From NCBI RefSeq assembly GCF_001552615.1, contig NZ_BCRN01000004.1:1-64000 (forward strand): a DNA stretch of 64,000 bases, given 5' to 3'. A program made the position numbers and the translations under genes. Below the pieces are notes generated by a model. That model was given only the letters and a program-made list of their open reading frames with translations, had not been told where the DNA came from and did not search any database. The DNA comes from Millisia brevis NBRC 105863. Lineage in GTDB: Bacteria > Actinomycetota > Actinomycetes > Mycobacteriales > Mycobacteriaceae. Below are positions 25,688 through 34,837 of this stretch, piece by piece (the stretch's first letter is position 1; every line of letters begins with the position of its first letter).

Positions 25688-27067
25688 TCAGCGGCGTTGC
25701 CGGGTGCCGATCAGCTTCTTGTTCGCGAACTCGTTGAAGCCGAGCACGCCGAGTTCGCGGCCGACACCCGACCGCTTGACCCCGCCGAACGGCCAGGGCG
25801 CCTCGCTGCGGCTGGTGCCGTTGACCCACGCCATGCCGACCTCGAGGGCATCGGCGACCCGTTGGCCCTGCTCGTCGTCGTCGGTGTAGACCGATCCGGC
25901 CAGCCCGTACGGGGTCTCGTTGGCCAGTTCGACCGCCTCCTGCTCGGAGGACACCCGATAGACCACCGCGACCGGGCCGAAGAGCTCCTCGCGATAGGCG
26001 CGCATCCCCGGCGTCACGCCGGTCAGCACGGTCGGCTGGAACCACGCGCCGGGCCGCTCGATCGGCTGCCCGCCGACCTCGACGGTGGCACCCTTGTCGA
26101 CCGCGTCGCGCACCTGCTCGGTCAACAGGTCGACCGCCGCGGTCGACGACAGCGGCCCGAGGAAGGTCGACGGCTCGCTCGGATCGGCCGGTGTCACCGC
26201 ACCCATCGCCGCCGAGAATCCGGCCAGGAAGTCGTCGTAGACGTCATCGACGACGATGAATCGCTTGGACGCCGTGCACATCTGACCGCCGTTGAGGACC
26301 CGGTTGCCGAGGGCCGCCTTGACCGTCCGATCCAGGTTGACCGCGTCGAGCACGATGAACGGGTCCGAGCCGCCGAGCTCGAGGACGAACTTCTTGAGGT
26401 TGCGGCCGGCGATCTCGCCGACCGCGGAGCCCGCCCGCTCCGAGCCGGTCACCGATACGCCGGGCACCCGCGGGTCGGCGATGATGTCGGCGACCTGGGC
26501 ATGGGTGGCGAAGATGTTGGTATAGGCGCCCTCCGGCAGACCCGCCTCGGCGAACAACTCGGCGATCGCCAACGCCGACTGCGGGCAGTTCGGGGCGTGC
26601 TTGAGCACGATGGTGTTGCCCAACATCAGATTCGGCGCGGCGAACCGGGCGACCTGATAGAAGGGGTAATTCCACGGCATGATCCCGAGCAGCGTGCCGA
26701 TCGGTTCGGTGCGCACCAGCGCGGAGATGCCGCCGATCGATTCGAGCTCCTGATCGGCGAGGAAGTCCGCTCCCCGGTCGGCGTAGTAGTCGAAGATGTT
26801 CGCGCAGAGCGCGATCTCACCGGCCCCCTGCTTGACCGGCTTGCCCATCTCCAGGGCGAGGATCGGGGCGAGCTCGTCGGAGCGCTTGCGCCACAGCGCC
26901 CCGATCGCGCGCAGCACCTCGGCGCGCTCGGCGACCGGGACCGTTCGCCACGATCGGTAGGCCGCATCCGCCGCATCGAGGGTGGCGGCGATCTCGGCGT
27001 CGGTCGCTTCGGTGAACTCGGCGATCCGTTCCCCGGTGGCCGGATTGACGGTGGCGTACTCGCTCAA
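25688..27067 (-). CDS. NAD(P)-dependent aldehyde dehydrogenase (succinate-semialdehyde type)
   Basis: A 459-residue ALDH that oxidises an aldehyde to the acid. The general base Glu230 (LELGGSDP) and nucleophile Cys264 (GGQMCTASKR) are in place, as are the PWNYPF cofactor segment and the C-terminal FGGVKRSGVGRELG. Overall it resembles the GabD/succinate-semialdehyde branch. The start is inferred as a TTG at 27067, because AAGGAG lies 6 bases upstream and the protein then begins as its relatives do. No GABA genes are adjacent. Confidence 0.88.
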   Translation of the reverse strand: MSEYATVNPATGERIAEFTEATDAEIAATLDAADAAYRSWRTVPVAERAEVLRAIGALWRKRSDELAPILALEMGKPVKQGAGEIALCANIFDYYADRGADFLADQELESIGGISALVRTEPIGTLLGIMPWNYPFYQVARFAAPNLMLGNTIVLKHAPNCPQSALAIAELFAEAGLPEGAYTNIFATHAQVADIIADPRVPGVSVTGSERAGSAVGEIAGRNLKKFVLELGGSDPFIVLDAVNLDRTVKAALGNRVLNGGQMCTASKRFIVVDDVYDDFLAGFSAAMGAVTPADPSEPSTFLGPLSSTAAVDLLTEQVRDAVDKGATVEVGGQPIERPGAWFQPTVLTGVTPGMRAYREELFGPVAVVYRVSSEQEAVELANETPYGLAGSVYTDDDEQGQRVADALEVGMAWVNGTSRSEAPWPFGGVKRSGVGRELGVLGFNEFANKKLIGTRQRR

Positions 27068-27207
27068 CGGTGACTCCTTCGGCAGCGTGGCTTCTTTCGC
27101 ACACCGTCCATCCTGCGTCACCGCTCGGCCGTACCCACCACGATTGCCCCGATCGATCCCGACCGAGATCGGCGAGCGGCGATCCGGCCGGGAACGTCAG
27201 GCGAAGG

Positions 27208-28539
27208 TCAGGCGAAGGTCGCCGGGATCTCCCAGTGCTCGAGGGCGCGGCGCACGATCGCCTCCCACTGCGCCTGATCGACCTCGCCGCCGCGACCGAG
27301 GGCGGTGGCGAACAGGGTGGCCCGATCGCCTTGCACGGTCAGCCAGGTACCAGGGCCGGTGGCGATCGCCTGCAGGTCCTCGTGGCTGCGGCATCGGAAC
27401 GACGCGAAGAACGTGGTCGACGCCGCGCGCACGCCGCCGATGATCGCTGCCTCCGGCGGGATGGTGCCCATATACGAGCTCATCACCGTCGGGGGCATCG
27501 ACGGCAGTCGTCGGTAGGCGGCGTGCGGAAGGGTCTGCAGCAGCACGCTGAGCCGCGAGTCGGTCGGCTGCGCGAGGATCTCCGCGTAGCCGGCCTTGCA
27601 CCGCCGACGGATGCCGGCGAGGTCCATCCGTGCCAGCTCGTCGGCCGGCGTATCGATCGCGGCGGCGCGGGTGGTGTTCGCCGTCCACAGGTCACCGGGC
27701 AGGCGGCGGCTGACGGCGGAGTAGACGATCTCGGCGGGATCGTCGATCGAGGCGCCCGCCATACTCGCGCCGAGCGCGATCAGCAGGCTGTTGACCGTGC
27801 CCTGGTGACGGCGAGCGACCGACCGCAGGTCCTCCGCGCTGCACTCGGCGATCACCCACGGCGGCGTATAGGACCCCACCGGGCCGCGGGATCGGGCGGC
27901 GCGGGTACTCGGGATGCGCACCATCGGCGACGGCGCGTCGGTGACGATCGCGTGGTCGTTACCGGCGTCGGACGGGCGGGCGATCGCACCGATACGGTCG
28001 GCGGCGTCGCGCAGGTCGTCCCGCCACCGCGCCCAGCCGCGTGGTGCCGCGGGCAGCGGGGCCACCCGGCGCCCCGCGCCGAGCTCGGTCACGATGCCGA
28101 GGAAGGCGGGGCCGTCGATGACCAGGTGCGCCCCCGACAGCAGGACCACGGTCGATCCGTCGCGCAGAGTGGCCCAGCTCAGGTCCCACATCGGTCCGCG
28201 GTGGATGTCGAAATGGACGGAACGGATCGTCTCGTCGACCCACTCGTGCACGCGGTCCGGCTCCAACGGCGTCGGATGACGCCGGATCGGAGGGATCGCG
28301 GTCGCGCGCGCCCAGCGGTGCCGGGCGCCGGGGACGCGCGGGGCGACCACCCGGCGGGAGATCGGGCTGTCGGCGAGGCGTCGGTGCAGGTCGGCGATGG
28401 CATCCGGGTGCATCGGCTGATCGAAATGCCAGTAGGCGTGACCGACGGAAATAGGAATCTCGGTGTGAAATGCCCGTAGGAATCTCGAATCTTCCAGCGT
28501 CAATCTGACATCGTGGACGGACTGCGCGCCGGTGACCAT
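27208..28539 (-). CDS. condensation-superfamily acyltransferase (PapA-like)
   Basis: A 443-residue protein of the CoA-dependent/condensation acyltransferase fold. The motif GAHLVIDGPAF keeps the catalytic His138 and Asp142 of HHxxxDG, while the first His is replaced by Ala. The C-terminal half has the usual TTFFASFRCRSHEDLQAI and GDRATL elements. Relatives in mycolic bacteria join acyl chains to alcohols or amines of cell-envelope lipids; no polyketide or peptide synthase lies nearby, so the substrate is open. A 10-base direct duplication (TCAGGCGAAG) sits at its stop. Confidence 0.75.
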   Translation of the reverse strand: MVTGAQSVHDVRLTLEDSRFLRAFHTEIPISVGHAYWHFDQPMHPDAIADLHRRLADSPISRRVVAPRVPGARHRWARATAIPPIRRHPTPLEPDRVHEWVDETIRSVHFDIHRGPMWDLSWATLRDGSTVVLLSGAHLVIDGPAFLGIVTELGAGRRVAPLPAAPRGWARWRDDLRDAADRIGAIARPSDAGNDHAIVTDAPSPMVRIPSTRAARSRGPVGSYTPPWVIAECSAEDLRSVARRHQGTVNSLLIALGASMAGASIDDPAEIVYSAVSRRLPGDLWTANTTRAAAIDTPADELARMDLAGIRRRCKAGYAEILAQPTDSRLSVLLQTLPHAAYRRLPSMPPTVMSSYMGTIPPEAAIIGGVRAASTTFFASFRCRSHEDLQAIATGPGTWLTVQGDRATLFATALGRGGEVDQAQWEAIVRRALEHWEIPATFA

Positions 28540-28912
28540 TGTTCTCCCGTTCGGACCGCGGCGGCGTGGTGATAGTTCATGGTGGTGATGCCGCGATTCC
28601 GATGAATATAGCCATTGTTGAAGTCGGAAAGTCGGCAGGTCTCAAGTTTTGTCAAAGCGTTACCTACGAGCGAGCAATCGATCGGTACGCGACGACCGCA
28701 GGTATGTCGTTTGGTTGGATGATACGGCGGGCCCGAGCGGATACCTTTTGCGCAAACGACCCCGAATACGAGGATCGATACCCGGAATCAGGCCCACAAA
28801 AGAGACCGTTTGCAGGTCTTCGGCGCCGGAGAACGGTCGGCTCGACGGCGGCCGGCCGGCCGGCGGATTCCGCCCGGAATGGCGCTCCCCGGGCCGGGGA
28901 AACGGGAGGTGA
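28540..28912. other. 373-bp gap, AT-richer, no convincing gene
   Basis: Positions 28580-28800 are distinctly less GC-rich than their surroundings and probably hold the acyltransferase promoter. The right end has GC dyads (CCGGCCGGCCGG near 28852; CCCC-GGGCC-GGGG near 28885) that may terminate the downstream-lying minus-strand gene. Short frames here look non-coding. Confidence 0.5.
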
Positions 28913-29584
28913 TCACTCCCGCTCGGCGCTGGTGCACAGGCATACCTCGTTGCCCTCCGGGTCGGCGAGCACCCAGAACGAGGGTGCATCCGCATCGCTG
29001 ACCAGCCGCCCTCCGGCCGCGAGCGCCGTCGCTATGCGGTCGTCGATCTCGTCGCGGGGAACCCAGACGTCGAGGTGAACGCGATTGCGCTGTCGTCGCG
29101 GCTGGTCCATCTGCTGGAACCAAAGGGTCGGAAGCTTTCCGGTCGGGTCGGCCAATTCGACGGGGTCGGTCTTGTTGGCGCGCAATCCGAGCGTGCTGCG
29201 CCAGAATTCTTTCACCCGCGGAATATCCAGTGCGTCGATCGCGATTTCCAACCAGGCCGGACCGCTATCGGCGGGAGGCAACTCCAATTCGGCGGCGATC
29301 GCCGAAATCTCGGCCGCCAGATCGAGATCGAACCGGGTGATTCCGCCGGCGGTCCAGGTATTGAGGGTCAACAGGACGGTGCCGTACCGCAACAGGATGT
29401 CCGGATGATGATTCCGGCGTTCGGCGGCTGCGACGATTCGGTCGACAAAAACGATCCCGGACGCCATCGACCCGGTCGCGAAGACGGCCTGCAGATGCTG
29501 CCCCTGTGCGACCCACGGTCGGGCGACCTGCTGGTCGGCCAGCGCGGGAGCGATCGGGCTGCGGGGATCGGCGGAGTCGGTCAT
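28913..29584 (-). CDS. pterin-4a-carbinolamine dehydratase/VOC fusion
   Basis: A 223-residue protein in two parts. Residues 20-100 match 4a-hydroxytetrahydrobiopterin dehydratase, with the active-site run AERRNHHPD (His59, His60) and GGITRFDLDLA. Residues 105-223 form a VOC/glyoxalase-like domain (AWLEIAIDALDIPRVKEFW ... FWVLADPEGNEVCLC). The dehydratase recycles pterin cofactor, while the VOC half may bind a ligand or metal. No pterin hydroxylase is nearby. ATG 29584 was chosen; sequence further upstream is not homologous. Confidence 0.8.
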   Translation of the reverse strand: MTDSADPRSPIAPALADQQVARPWVAQGQHLQAVFATGSMASGIVFVDRIVAAAERRNHHPDILLRYGTVLLTLNTWTAGGITRFDLDLAAEISAIAAELELPPADSGPAWLEIAIDALDIPRVKEFWRSTLGLRANKTDPVELADPTGKLPTLWFQQMDQPRRQRNRVHLDVWVPRDEIDDRIATALAAGGRLVSDADAPSFWVLADPEGNEVCLCTSAERE

Positions 29585-29643
29585 GGTGTCAGCGTAGGAC
29601 CGCGCCCGCCGTCGAGGATCGAAACGATCGACCCGAGGATCGG

Positions 29644-30210
29644 TCAGGCGTTCCAGCGGTCGATCGTGGATACCCCGCGGCTGCTGCCGAGTTGGCTGAC
29701 CGCGGTGGTGCCCAAGGGCAGGTGGGAGCCGAGCGTCAGCGGTTGGTCGATCCAGCGCACGGCCAGGCTGCGCAGGATGTGGCCGTGCGCGAAGAGCAAC
29801 GTTCGGCCGCCCAGTGCGCGCAGGCGAAAGATCAGGTGATCGACCCGGTCCGCGATCTGGTCGGGGGATTCCCCGTTCGGGCAGCCGTCGCGCCACATCA
29901 GCCAGTCCGGCCTCGTCGCGCGGATCTGCTCGCGGGTCAGGCCCTCGTAGTCGCCGTAGCGCCACTCGGTCAGATCCGGCTCGATGGTCGGGTGCGTAAA
30001 GCCCGCCAGCTCCGCGGTCCGACGTGCGCGCAGCAGCGGGCTGCAGAGCACGCGGTCGAAGGCGTGGTCCGATAAGCGGTCGTGCAGGTTCACCGCGGCC
30101 TCGACTCCGATATCGGTCAGGTCGAGGTTGGTGGTGCTGGTGTGCCGGCCGTCGCGACTCCACTCGGTCTCGCCGTGTCGGACCAGCCAGAGCTGTGCGG
30201 GCGCGGTCAT
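29644..30210 (-). CDS. histidine phosphatase family protein
   Basis: A 188-residue phosphoglycerate-mutase-like phosphatase. Catalytic His12 lies in LVRHGETEW, the acid in TEWRYGDYEGLT and the second His in LLFAHGHILRSLA. Members remove phosphate from sugars, nucleotides or cofactors such as cobalamin intermediates; nothing nearby identifies the substrate. ATG 30210 gives the standard N-terminus. An upstream in-frame ATG at 30243 is possible. Confidence 0.87.
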   Translation of the reverse strand: MTAPAQLWLVRHGETEWSRDGRHTSTTNLDLTDIGVEAAVNLHDRLSDHAFDRVLCSPLLRARRTAELAGFTHPTIEPDLTEWRYGDYEGLTREQIRATRPDWLMWRDGCPNGESPDQIADRVDHLIFRLRALGGRTLLFAHGHILRSLAVRWIDQPLTLGSHLPLGTTAVSQLGSSRGVSTIDRWNA

Positions 30211-30276
30211 GCTGTCTCGTCCATCACCGCCATCGAAGCACACCGGCCTGCGACGGTCGGCCGTGACCGGCGTCGA

Positions 30277-30792
30277 TCAGGTCGGGCGCTCACCTTGTGC
30301 GACCGGGGCGACCCGATCGATCGCCGCGGACAGGTCCTTCAGGGCCGTCACCATCTCGGCGAGGCGCTCGGCTCCGAGATCGCGGACCAGGGCGTCGGCG
30401 ACGCGCGCGTGGCCGGGTGAGATCCGGCGGACCGCCGCGAACCCGGCCGCGGTCGGCGCCACCAACTTGGCCCGCTTGTGCGCCGGGTTGTCGCGGTACT
30501 CGGCCAGACCCGCGGCGACGATGTCGTCGGCCACCCGTTGGACCCCCTGTCGGGTCATCCCCATCGCCCGGGCGATCCCGGCGACCGGCAGCGGGGTGGG
30601 CAGGATCGCGCCGAGCACCTGCCAGCGGGCCGCGGTCAGATCGGCCGCCGACGCCATGTCGTTGGCGATGCCGAGGAACTGTCCGTTGAGTTCGAAGGCG
30701 GTCAGCGCCAGCGTCGACAGCAGGGTCTGCGCTGGTGTGACCGTCGCGGGGGAGGCGGATGCCGGGTCCGCGGCGATCGGCGACTCAGGCAT
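30277..30792 (-). CDS. MarR family regulator
   Basis: A 171-residue winged-helix protein. DNA recognition lies in LPVAGIARAMGMTRQGVQRVADDIVAAGLAEY with the wing NPAHKRAKLVAPT. It overlaps the upstream DJ-1-like gene by 8 bases, forming a two-gene unit. Two tandem dyads precede that unit and are likely its own binding sites, giving autoregulation. Confidence 0.88.
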   Translation of the reverse strand: MPESPIAADPASASPATVTPAQTLLSTLALTAFELNGQFLGIANDMASAADLTAARWQVLGAILPTPLPVAGIARAMGMTRQGVQRVADDIVAAGLAEYRDNPAHKRAKLVAPTAAGFAAVRRISPGHARVADALVRDLGAERLAEMVTALKDLSAAIDRVAPVAQGERPT

Positions 30793-31393
30793 CGACCAGA
30801 TCGTAGTAGGCGGACGCGTCCTGGTGCCGGTAGAGCCGGAACCAGGCGTCGAGCTTCGCCGGATCGCAGACGTCGAGCAGGTCGAGCACGTCGCGGGCGA
30901 ATTCGACCGGTCCGACCGGGCTGGCGGTGACGACCAGGCCGTCGCTCACCGAGGGCTGCGGCCGGTAGAACGCCGCGCCGGCGTACCCCGAGGAGGCGAT
31001 GAAGCCGGGGTCCGCGCCGGTATGGGGGTGGGAGTCGAGCAGGCCGGCCTTCGCGATGCCGAGCACCGCCCCGCAGATCGCCGCCACCGGCACGCCCGCG
31101 TCGACAAACGTCCGCGCGGCCGCGGCGAAGTCGGCCAGTCCGTCGAACCACAAATTGGCGCCGGGCAGCACCAGGATCGAGCTGTCGGCGGGGCTCAGAT
31201 CCGCGATCGCCATATCCGGAACGACCGTCAGTCCGCCGATCGTGCGGATCGGTGCGGTGGTCGGCCCGACGGTGATCAGCCGGATCGTCTCCGGGTCACG
31301 TGTCGGCGGACCGGCCAACGCGGCGGTCAGGTACCCGATCTCCCAGTCGGCGAGGGTGTCGTAGACGGCCAGATGCACGGTTGTCGTGGTCAT
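30785..31393 (-). CDS. DJ-1/PfpI family protein
   Basis: A 202-residue class-I glutamine-amidotransferase-fold protein. The nucleophile elbow AAICGAVLG holds Cys107, and Glu18 (DWEIG) is in the position that lowers its pKa, as in DJ-1/GlxA-type proteins. Such proteins act as glyoxalases, isonitrile hydratases or stress chaperones. It is first in an operon with a MarR repressor (8-bp overlap), which suggests induction by a reactive small molecule. Confidence 0.85.
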   Translation of the reverse strand: MTTTTVHLAVYDTLADWEIGYLTAALAGPPTRDPETIRLITVGPTTAPIRTIGGLTVVPDMAIADLSPADSSILVLPGANLWFDGLADFAAAARTFVDAGVPVAAICGAVLGIAKAGLLDSHPHTGADPGFIASSGYAGAAFYRPQPSVSDGLVVTASPVGPVEFARDVLDLLDVCDPAKLDAWFRLYRHQDASAYYDLVDA

Positions 31394-31412
31394 GCGTCCA
31401 GTCTCGCCATAT

Positions 31413-31445
31413 GGCAGCGTGCTGTCAATACGACAGTATGCTGTC
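31413..31445. promoter_or_regulatory. tandem MarR-type operators
   Basis: Two related dyads, GGCAGCGTGCTGTC at 31413-31426 and GACAGTATGCTGTC at 31432-31445, are 19 bp apart centre to centre. The minus strand between them carries TTGACA, a likely -35 element of the DJ-1/MarR operon. The second dyad runs into the stop codon of the amidohydrolase gene. Confidence 0.6.
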
Positions 31446-32397
31446 ATATTGAGAGGAGTGCGCGGGCGTTGTCGTGCAGCACCAGGCGCAGCCAGTCGTC
31501 GCCGAGGTCGAGCTTCACCACCGCCTCGAGGGCGTGCAGATAGGAATAGGGGATGTTCGGGTAGTCGCTGCCGAAGAGGATGCGATCGCCGGCGTCGACG
31601 AGCCGGGAACGGTGGTCCGGTGGGAACGGCATCATCGCCTCGACGAAGTCGGTGAAGGCCATCGTCGTATCGAGATGCACCCGGTCGTATCGGTCGACCA
31701 GGTCGAGGAAGTCGGCATACTCGGGCATGCCCATATGCGCGATGATCAGCGGCAGGCGTGGGTGGCGGGCGAGGACCTCGCCGATCGGCCCCGGCCCGGT
31801 GAACCGCCCCGGCGCGGGACCCGACCCGCAGTGGATCACCGTCGGGACACCGCTGTCGGACAGCGCCCCCCAGACCGGGTCGAGCAGCGGGTCGCGCGGG
31901 TCGTAGTCGCCCACCTGCACATGCGCCTTGAAGATGCGCGCCCCGCCGGCGATCGCCTCCGCGACGTACGCCCCGGCGTCCGGCTCCGGGTAGTAGGTGG
32001 CCGTCGACAGGCAATCGGGTGTCTGCGCGGAGAAGCCGGCCGACCACTCGTTGAGCCACCGCGCCATCCCCGCCTTGTGCGGATAGACCATCGACGTGAA
32101 CGCCAGGACCCCGAAGTTGCGCAGGGTGTCGAGCCGCTCCGGCTCGGTATAGCGATAGGTGATCGGCCACGCCGGGCCGATGTCGTAGGCCGATTCCGGC
32201 CCGCCCACCTGATCGAAGAAGGCCCACACCTTCCGCAGCACCGACTCCGGCAGGAAGTGGGTGTGCACGTCGATCAGGCCGGGCAGGCCCAGGTTCTGCC
32301 AGATCCGGCGCACCGGCTCGGGGTCGTTCTGCGGCAGGGACGGGCTGGAATCGGTCGCCGGTTGATCGGTGAACGTCCGGTTCGGCATGTCACACAT
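31444..32397 (-). CDS. amidohydrolase (ACMSD-like decarboxylase/hydrolase)
   Basis: A 317-residue metal-dependent TIM-barrel enzyme. Metal ligands are DVHTHF near residue 44, IHCG, IIAHMG and the C-terminal GSDYP. This arrangement matches amidohydrolase_2 proteins, including aminocarboxymuconate-semialdehyde and resorcylate decarboxylases. The substrate is unknown. The gene lies downstream of an MFS carrier on the same strand, which may import its substrate. ATG 32388 is an alternative start. Confidence 0.83.
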   Translation of the reverse strand: MCDMPNRTFTDQPATDSSPSLPQNDPEPVRRIWQNLGLPGLIDVHTHFLPESVLRKVWAFFDQVGGPESAYDIGPAWPITYRYTEPERLDTLRNFGVLAFTSMVYPHKAGMARWLNEWSAGFSAQTPDCLSTATYYPEPDAGAYVAEAIAGGARIFKAHVQVGDYDPRDPLLDPVWGALSDSGVPTVIHCGSGPAPGRFTGPGPIGEVLARHPRLPLIIAHMGMPEYADFLDLVDRYDRVHLDTTMAFTDFVEAMMPFPPDHRSRLVDAGDRILFGSDYPNIPYSYLHALEAVVKLDLGDDWLRLVLHDNARALLSI

Positions 32398-32439
32398 GAC
32401 GCCGACTCTGCCGGCCGCGGCAACTCGGTGAACCCGAAT

Positions 32440-33756
32440 TCACTCGGAAAGCCCCGTTTCGGAAAGCCCCGACTCGGGCAGCTTCGACGCCGACCGGGCG
32501 GTGATCGCCGCGCACAGTCCGGCGGCCACCACGCACAGTCCGGCGGCGATGTAGAAGGCGGTGCTGTAGCTGCCCTGCATGTCCCGAATCCAGCCCGCTC
32601 CCGCCGCGGCGACGGCGGCACCGATCTGATGGGAGGCGAAGACCCACCCGAAGACGACGGGGGCGCGCTCGCCGAACTCCTCGCGGCACAGCGCGATCGT
32701 CGGCGGCACGGTCGCGACCCAGTCGAGGCCGTAGAAGATGATGAACACCCAGGTCGACGGTTCGGCGTGCGGCGAGAGCAGCGACGGCAGGAGCACCAGC
32801 GAGATGCCGCGGCCGATGTAGTAGATCACCAGCAGCACCCGCGGACTGATCCGATCGGTCAACCAGCCGGACAGCACCGTTCCGGCGATATCGAAGATGC
32901 CGATGGTCGCCAGCAGGCTCGCCGCGACGGTCGTCGGCATGCCGTGGTCGCCGGCGGCCGGAATGAAGTGGGTGGCGATCAGGCCGTTGGTGGTCATCCC
33001 GCAGATCGCGAAGCTGCCCGCCAGCAACCAGAAGGTCCGGTTGCGCATGCCGATGACCAGGCCGTCGAAGGCGGACCGGAAGCCGGCCGCCGGTGGGGCC
33101 TGCGGCGCCGGGCCGGTGTGTCCGTAGGGGAGCAGGCCCACGTCCGCGGGGCGGTCCCGGATCACCAGAATCACGGGGATCACCACCGCGAGCGCCGCAC
33201 CCGCGACGACCATCGTCGCCGTCCGCCAGCCGGAGGACTCCGCGATCATCGCGATCAACGGCAGGAAGATCAGCTGACCGGTCGCGGAGCCGGCGGTCAG
33301 GATGCCGGTGACCAGGCCACGCCGTTTGACGAACCAGCGGGTCGAGATCGTGGCGACCAGGCCCATCGAGATCGAGCCGGTGCCGATGCCGACCATGACG
33401 CCCCAGGTCAGCAGCAGTTGCCAGCTGGCGGTCATCAGGGTGCTCGCCGCGGTACCCGCCGCGATCAGCAGCAGCGCCATCGCCAGGATGCGGCGTACCC
33501 CGTAGCGGTCCATCAGGGCGGCGGCAAAGGGTGCGGTGGTGCCGAAGAGCACCATGTTGATCGCGACGGCCATCCCGATCGTGCCGTGCGACCAGCCGAA
33601 TTCCTGGTGCAGCGGGTCCATCATCACGCCCGGGACCGAGCGGAAACCCGCGGCTCCCAGCAGGGCGACGAAGGTGGCGACGGCCACCCACCAGGCCCAA
33701 TGCAGGCCGCGCCCCGCCCGGGCGGGGGACGAATCCGAAGTCTCGGTCAGGCTCAC
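32440..33756 (-). CDS. MFS transporter (monocarboxylate/oxalate-formate type)
   Basis: A 12-helix carrier of about 438 residues. ALMDRYGVRRIL (motif A) and GAGWIRDMQGSYSTAFYIAAGL near the C-terminus are typical of the MCT/oxalate:formate antiporter group for organic acids. GTG 33756 was chosen over ATG 33807. The C-terminus is a short repeated sequence (ESGLSETGLSE). With the downstream amidohydrolase and the divergent GlxA-type regulator it may form an acid-uptake and breakdown unit. Confidence 0.8.
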   Translation of the reverse strand: MSLTETSDSSPARAGRGLHWAWWVAVATFVALLGAAGFRSVPGVMMDPLHQEFGWSHGTIGMAVAINMVLFGTTAPFAAALMDRYGVRRILAMALLLIAAGTAASTLMTASWQLLLTWGVMVGIGTGSISMGLVATISTRWFVKRRGLVTGILTAGSATGQLIFLPLIAMIAESSGWRTATMVVAGAALAVVIPVILVIRDRPADVGLLPYGHTGPAPQAPPAAGFRSAFDGLVIGMRNRTFWLLAGSFAICGMTTNGLIATHFIPAAGDHGMPTTVAASLLATIGIFDIAGTVLSGWLTDRISPRVLLVIYYIGRGISLVLLPSLLSPHAEPSTWVFIIFYGLDWVATVPPTIALCREEFGERAPVVFGWVFASHQIGAAVAAAGAGWIRDMQGSYSTAFYIAAGLCVVAAGLCAAITARSASKLPESGLSETGLSE

Positions 33757-33826
33757 CGGATCAGGTTGGCAGTCGGGTTCGCGGCGAACAATTGGCAGAT
33801 ATGACAATGTTCGTTAAATTCGTGCC

Positions 33827-34837
33827 ATGCGATCGGACGTGGGGGATGCGGGGGATCGGGGTGCGGCTCCGGCCGGCGTGCACCGGGTGGCGGTCCTGCT
33901 GCTCCCGACGGTGATCGGCTTCGACGCCACGATCCCGCCGATGATCTTCAGCACCGCCAACGAGAATCTCGACGGCGACCGGTTCTACGAGGTGACCCTC
34001 TGCGGGCTGTCCACCGAGGCGGTGCGCGCGTCGACCGGATATGCGCTGGTCCCGGCGGCCGGGCCGGAGGCGCTCGACGACGCGGACACCGTGATCGTGC
34101 CGGGGACGCGCTACCGACCGGCGCGCCGCGACGGCATCGTCGAGGACGAGGTCGCCGCCGCCCTGGCACGGGTGCCCGCGCACGCCCGGCTGGTGTCGAT
34201 CTGTACCGGCGCCTTCGTCCTGGCGGCGGCCGGTCTGCTGAACGGTCGGCGGGCCACCACGCACTGGCAGTACGCCGACGACTTCCGCGAACTCTTTCCC
34301 GCGGTGACCCTCGACGAGAACGTGCTGTTCGTCGAGGACGGGCCGGTGTTCACCTCGGCGGGGCTCGCCGCCGGCCTCGACCTGTGCCTGCACCTGATCC
34401 GTACCGACCTCGGCTCCCGCGTCGCCAACGACGTCGCCCGGCACTGCGTCGTCGCCCCGTGGCGCGAGGGTGGGCAGGCGCAGTTCATCGCGCGGGAGGA
34501 GCCGCACGCGCGCGGGCAGTCCACCGCCGAGGTGCGGCAATGGGCGCTCGAGAACCTGGCCGAACCCCTGTCGGTGCGGCAGCTCGCCGACCGCGCCTGC
34601 ATGAGCGTGCGCACCTTCAACCGGCGGTTTCGCGAGGAAACCGGCCTGGCCCCCGGCGAATGGGTGCGCTCCCGCCGCCTCGATCACGCCCGCGAACTGC
34701 TCGAACATCAACGCCTGCCGATCGACGAGGTCGCCCGTCGCTGCGGCCTCGGCACCGCCGCCAACCTGCGCCACCACATGCGCCGCGGGGTGGGCATGTC
34801 ACCGACCGGATACCGGCGCACTTACCTGGGGGCGTGA
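33827..34837 (+). CDS. GlxA-family AraC regulator
   Basis: A 336-residue regulator with an N-terminal DJ-1/PfpI-like sensor (about 20-185; elbow SICTGAFVLA) and a C-terminal AraC domain with two helix-turn-helix units (LSVRQLADRACMSVRTFNRRFREETG; IDEVARRCGLGTAANLRHHM). Such proteins activate catabolic genes for betaine, arginine or other amines. The divergent MFS gene about 70 bp away is the likely target. Its 3-prime end overlaps the convergent DUF6308-like gene by 39 bp. Confidence 0.88.
   Translation: MRSDVGDAGDRGAAPAGVHRVAVLLLPTVIGFDATIPPMIFSTANENLDGDRFYEVTLCGLSTEAVRASTGYALVPAAGPEALDDADTVIVPGTRYRPARRDGIVEDEVAAALARVPAHARLVSICTGAFVLAAAGLLNGRRATTHWQYADDFRELFPAVTLDENVLFVEDGPVFTSAGLAAGLDLCLHLIRTDLGSRVANDVARHCVVAPWREGGQAQFIAREEPHARGQSTAEVRQWALENLAEPLSVRQLADRACMSVRTFNRRFREETGLAPGEWVRSRRLDHARELLEHQRLPIDEVARRCGLGTAANLRHHMRRGVGMSPTGYRRTYLGA

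Noticed and set aside
28649-28912. Small plus-strand frame in the 28.5-28.9 kb gap
   Set aside because: No ribosome site and no recognisable sequence; the AT-rich part looks like a promoter region.
31474-33804. A 776-codon plus-strand open frame
   Set aside because: It is antisense to the amidohydrolase and MFS genes and is rich in Arg, His and Gly with no domain.
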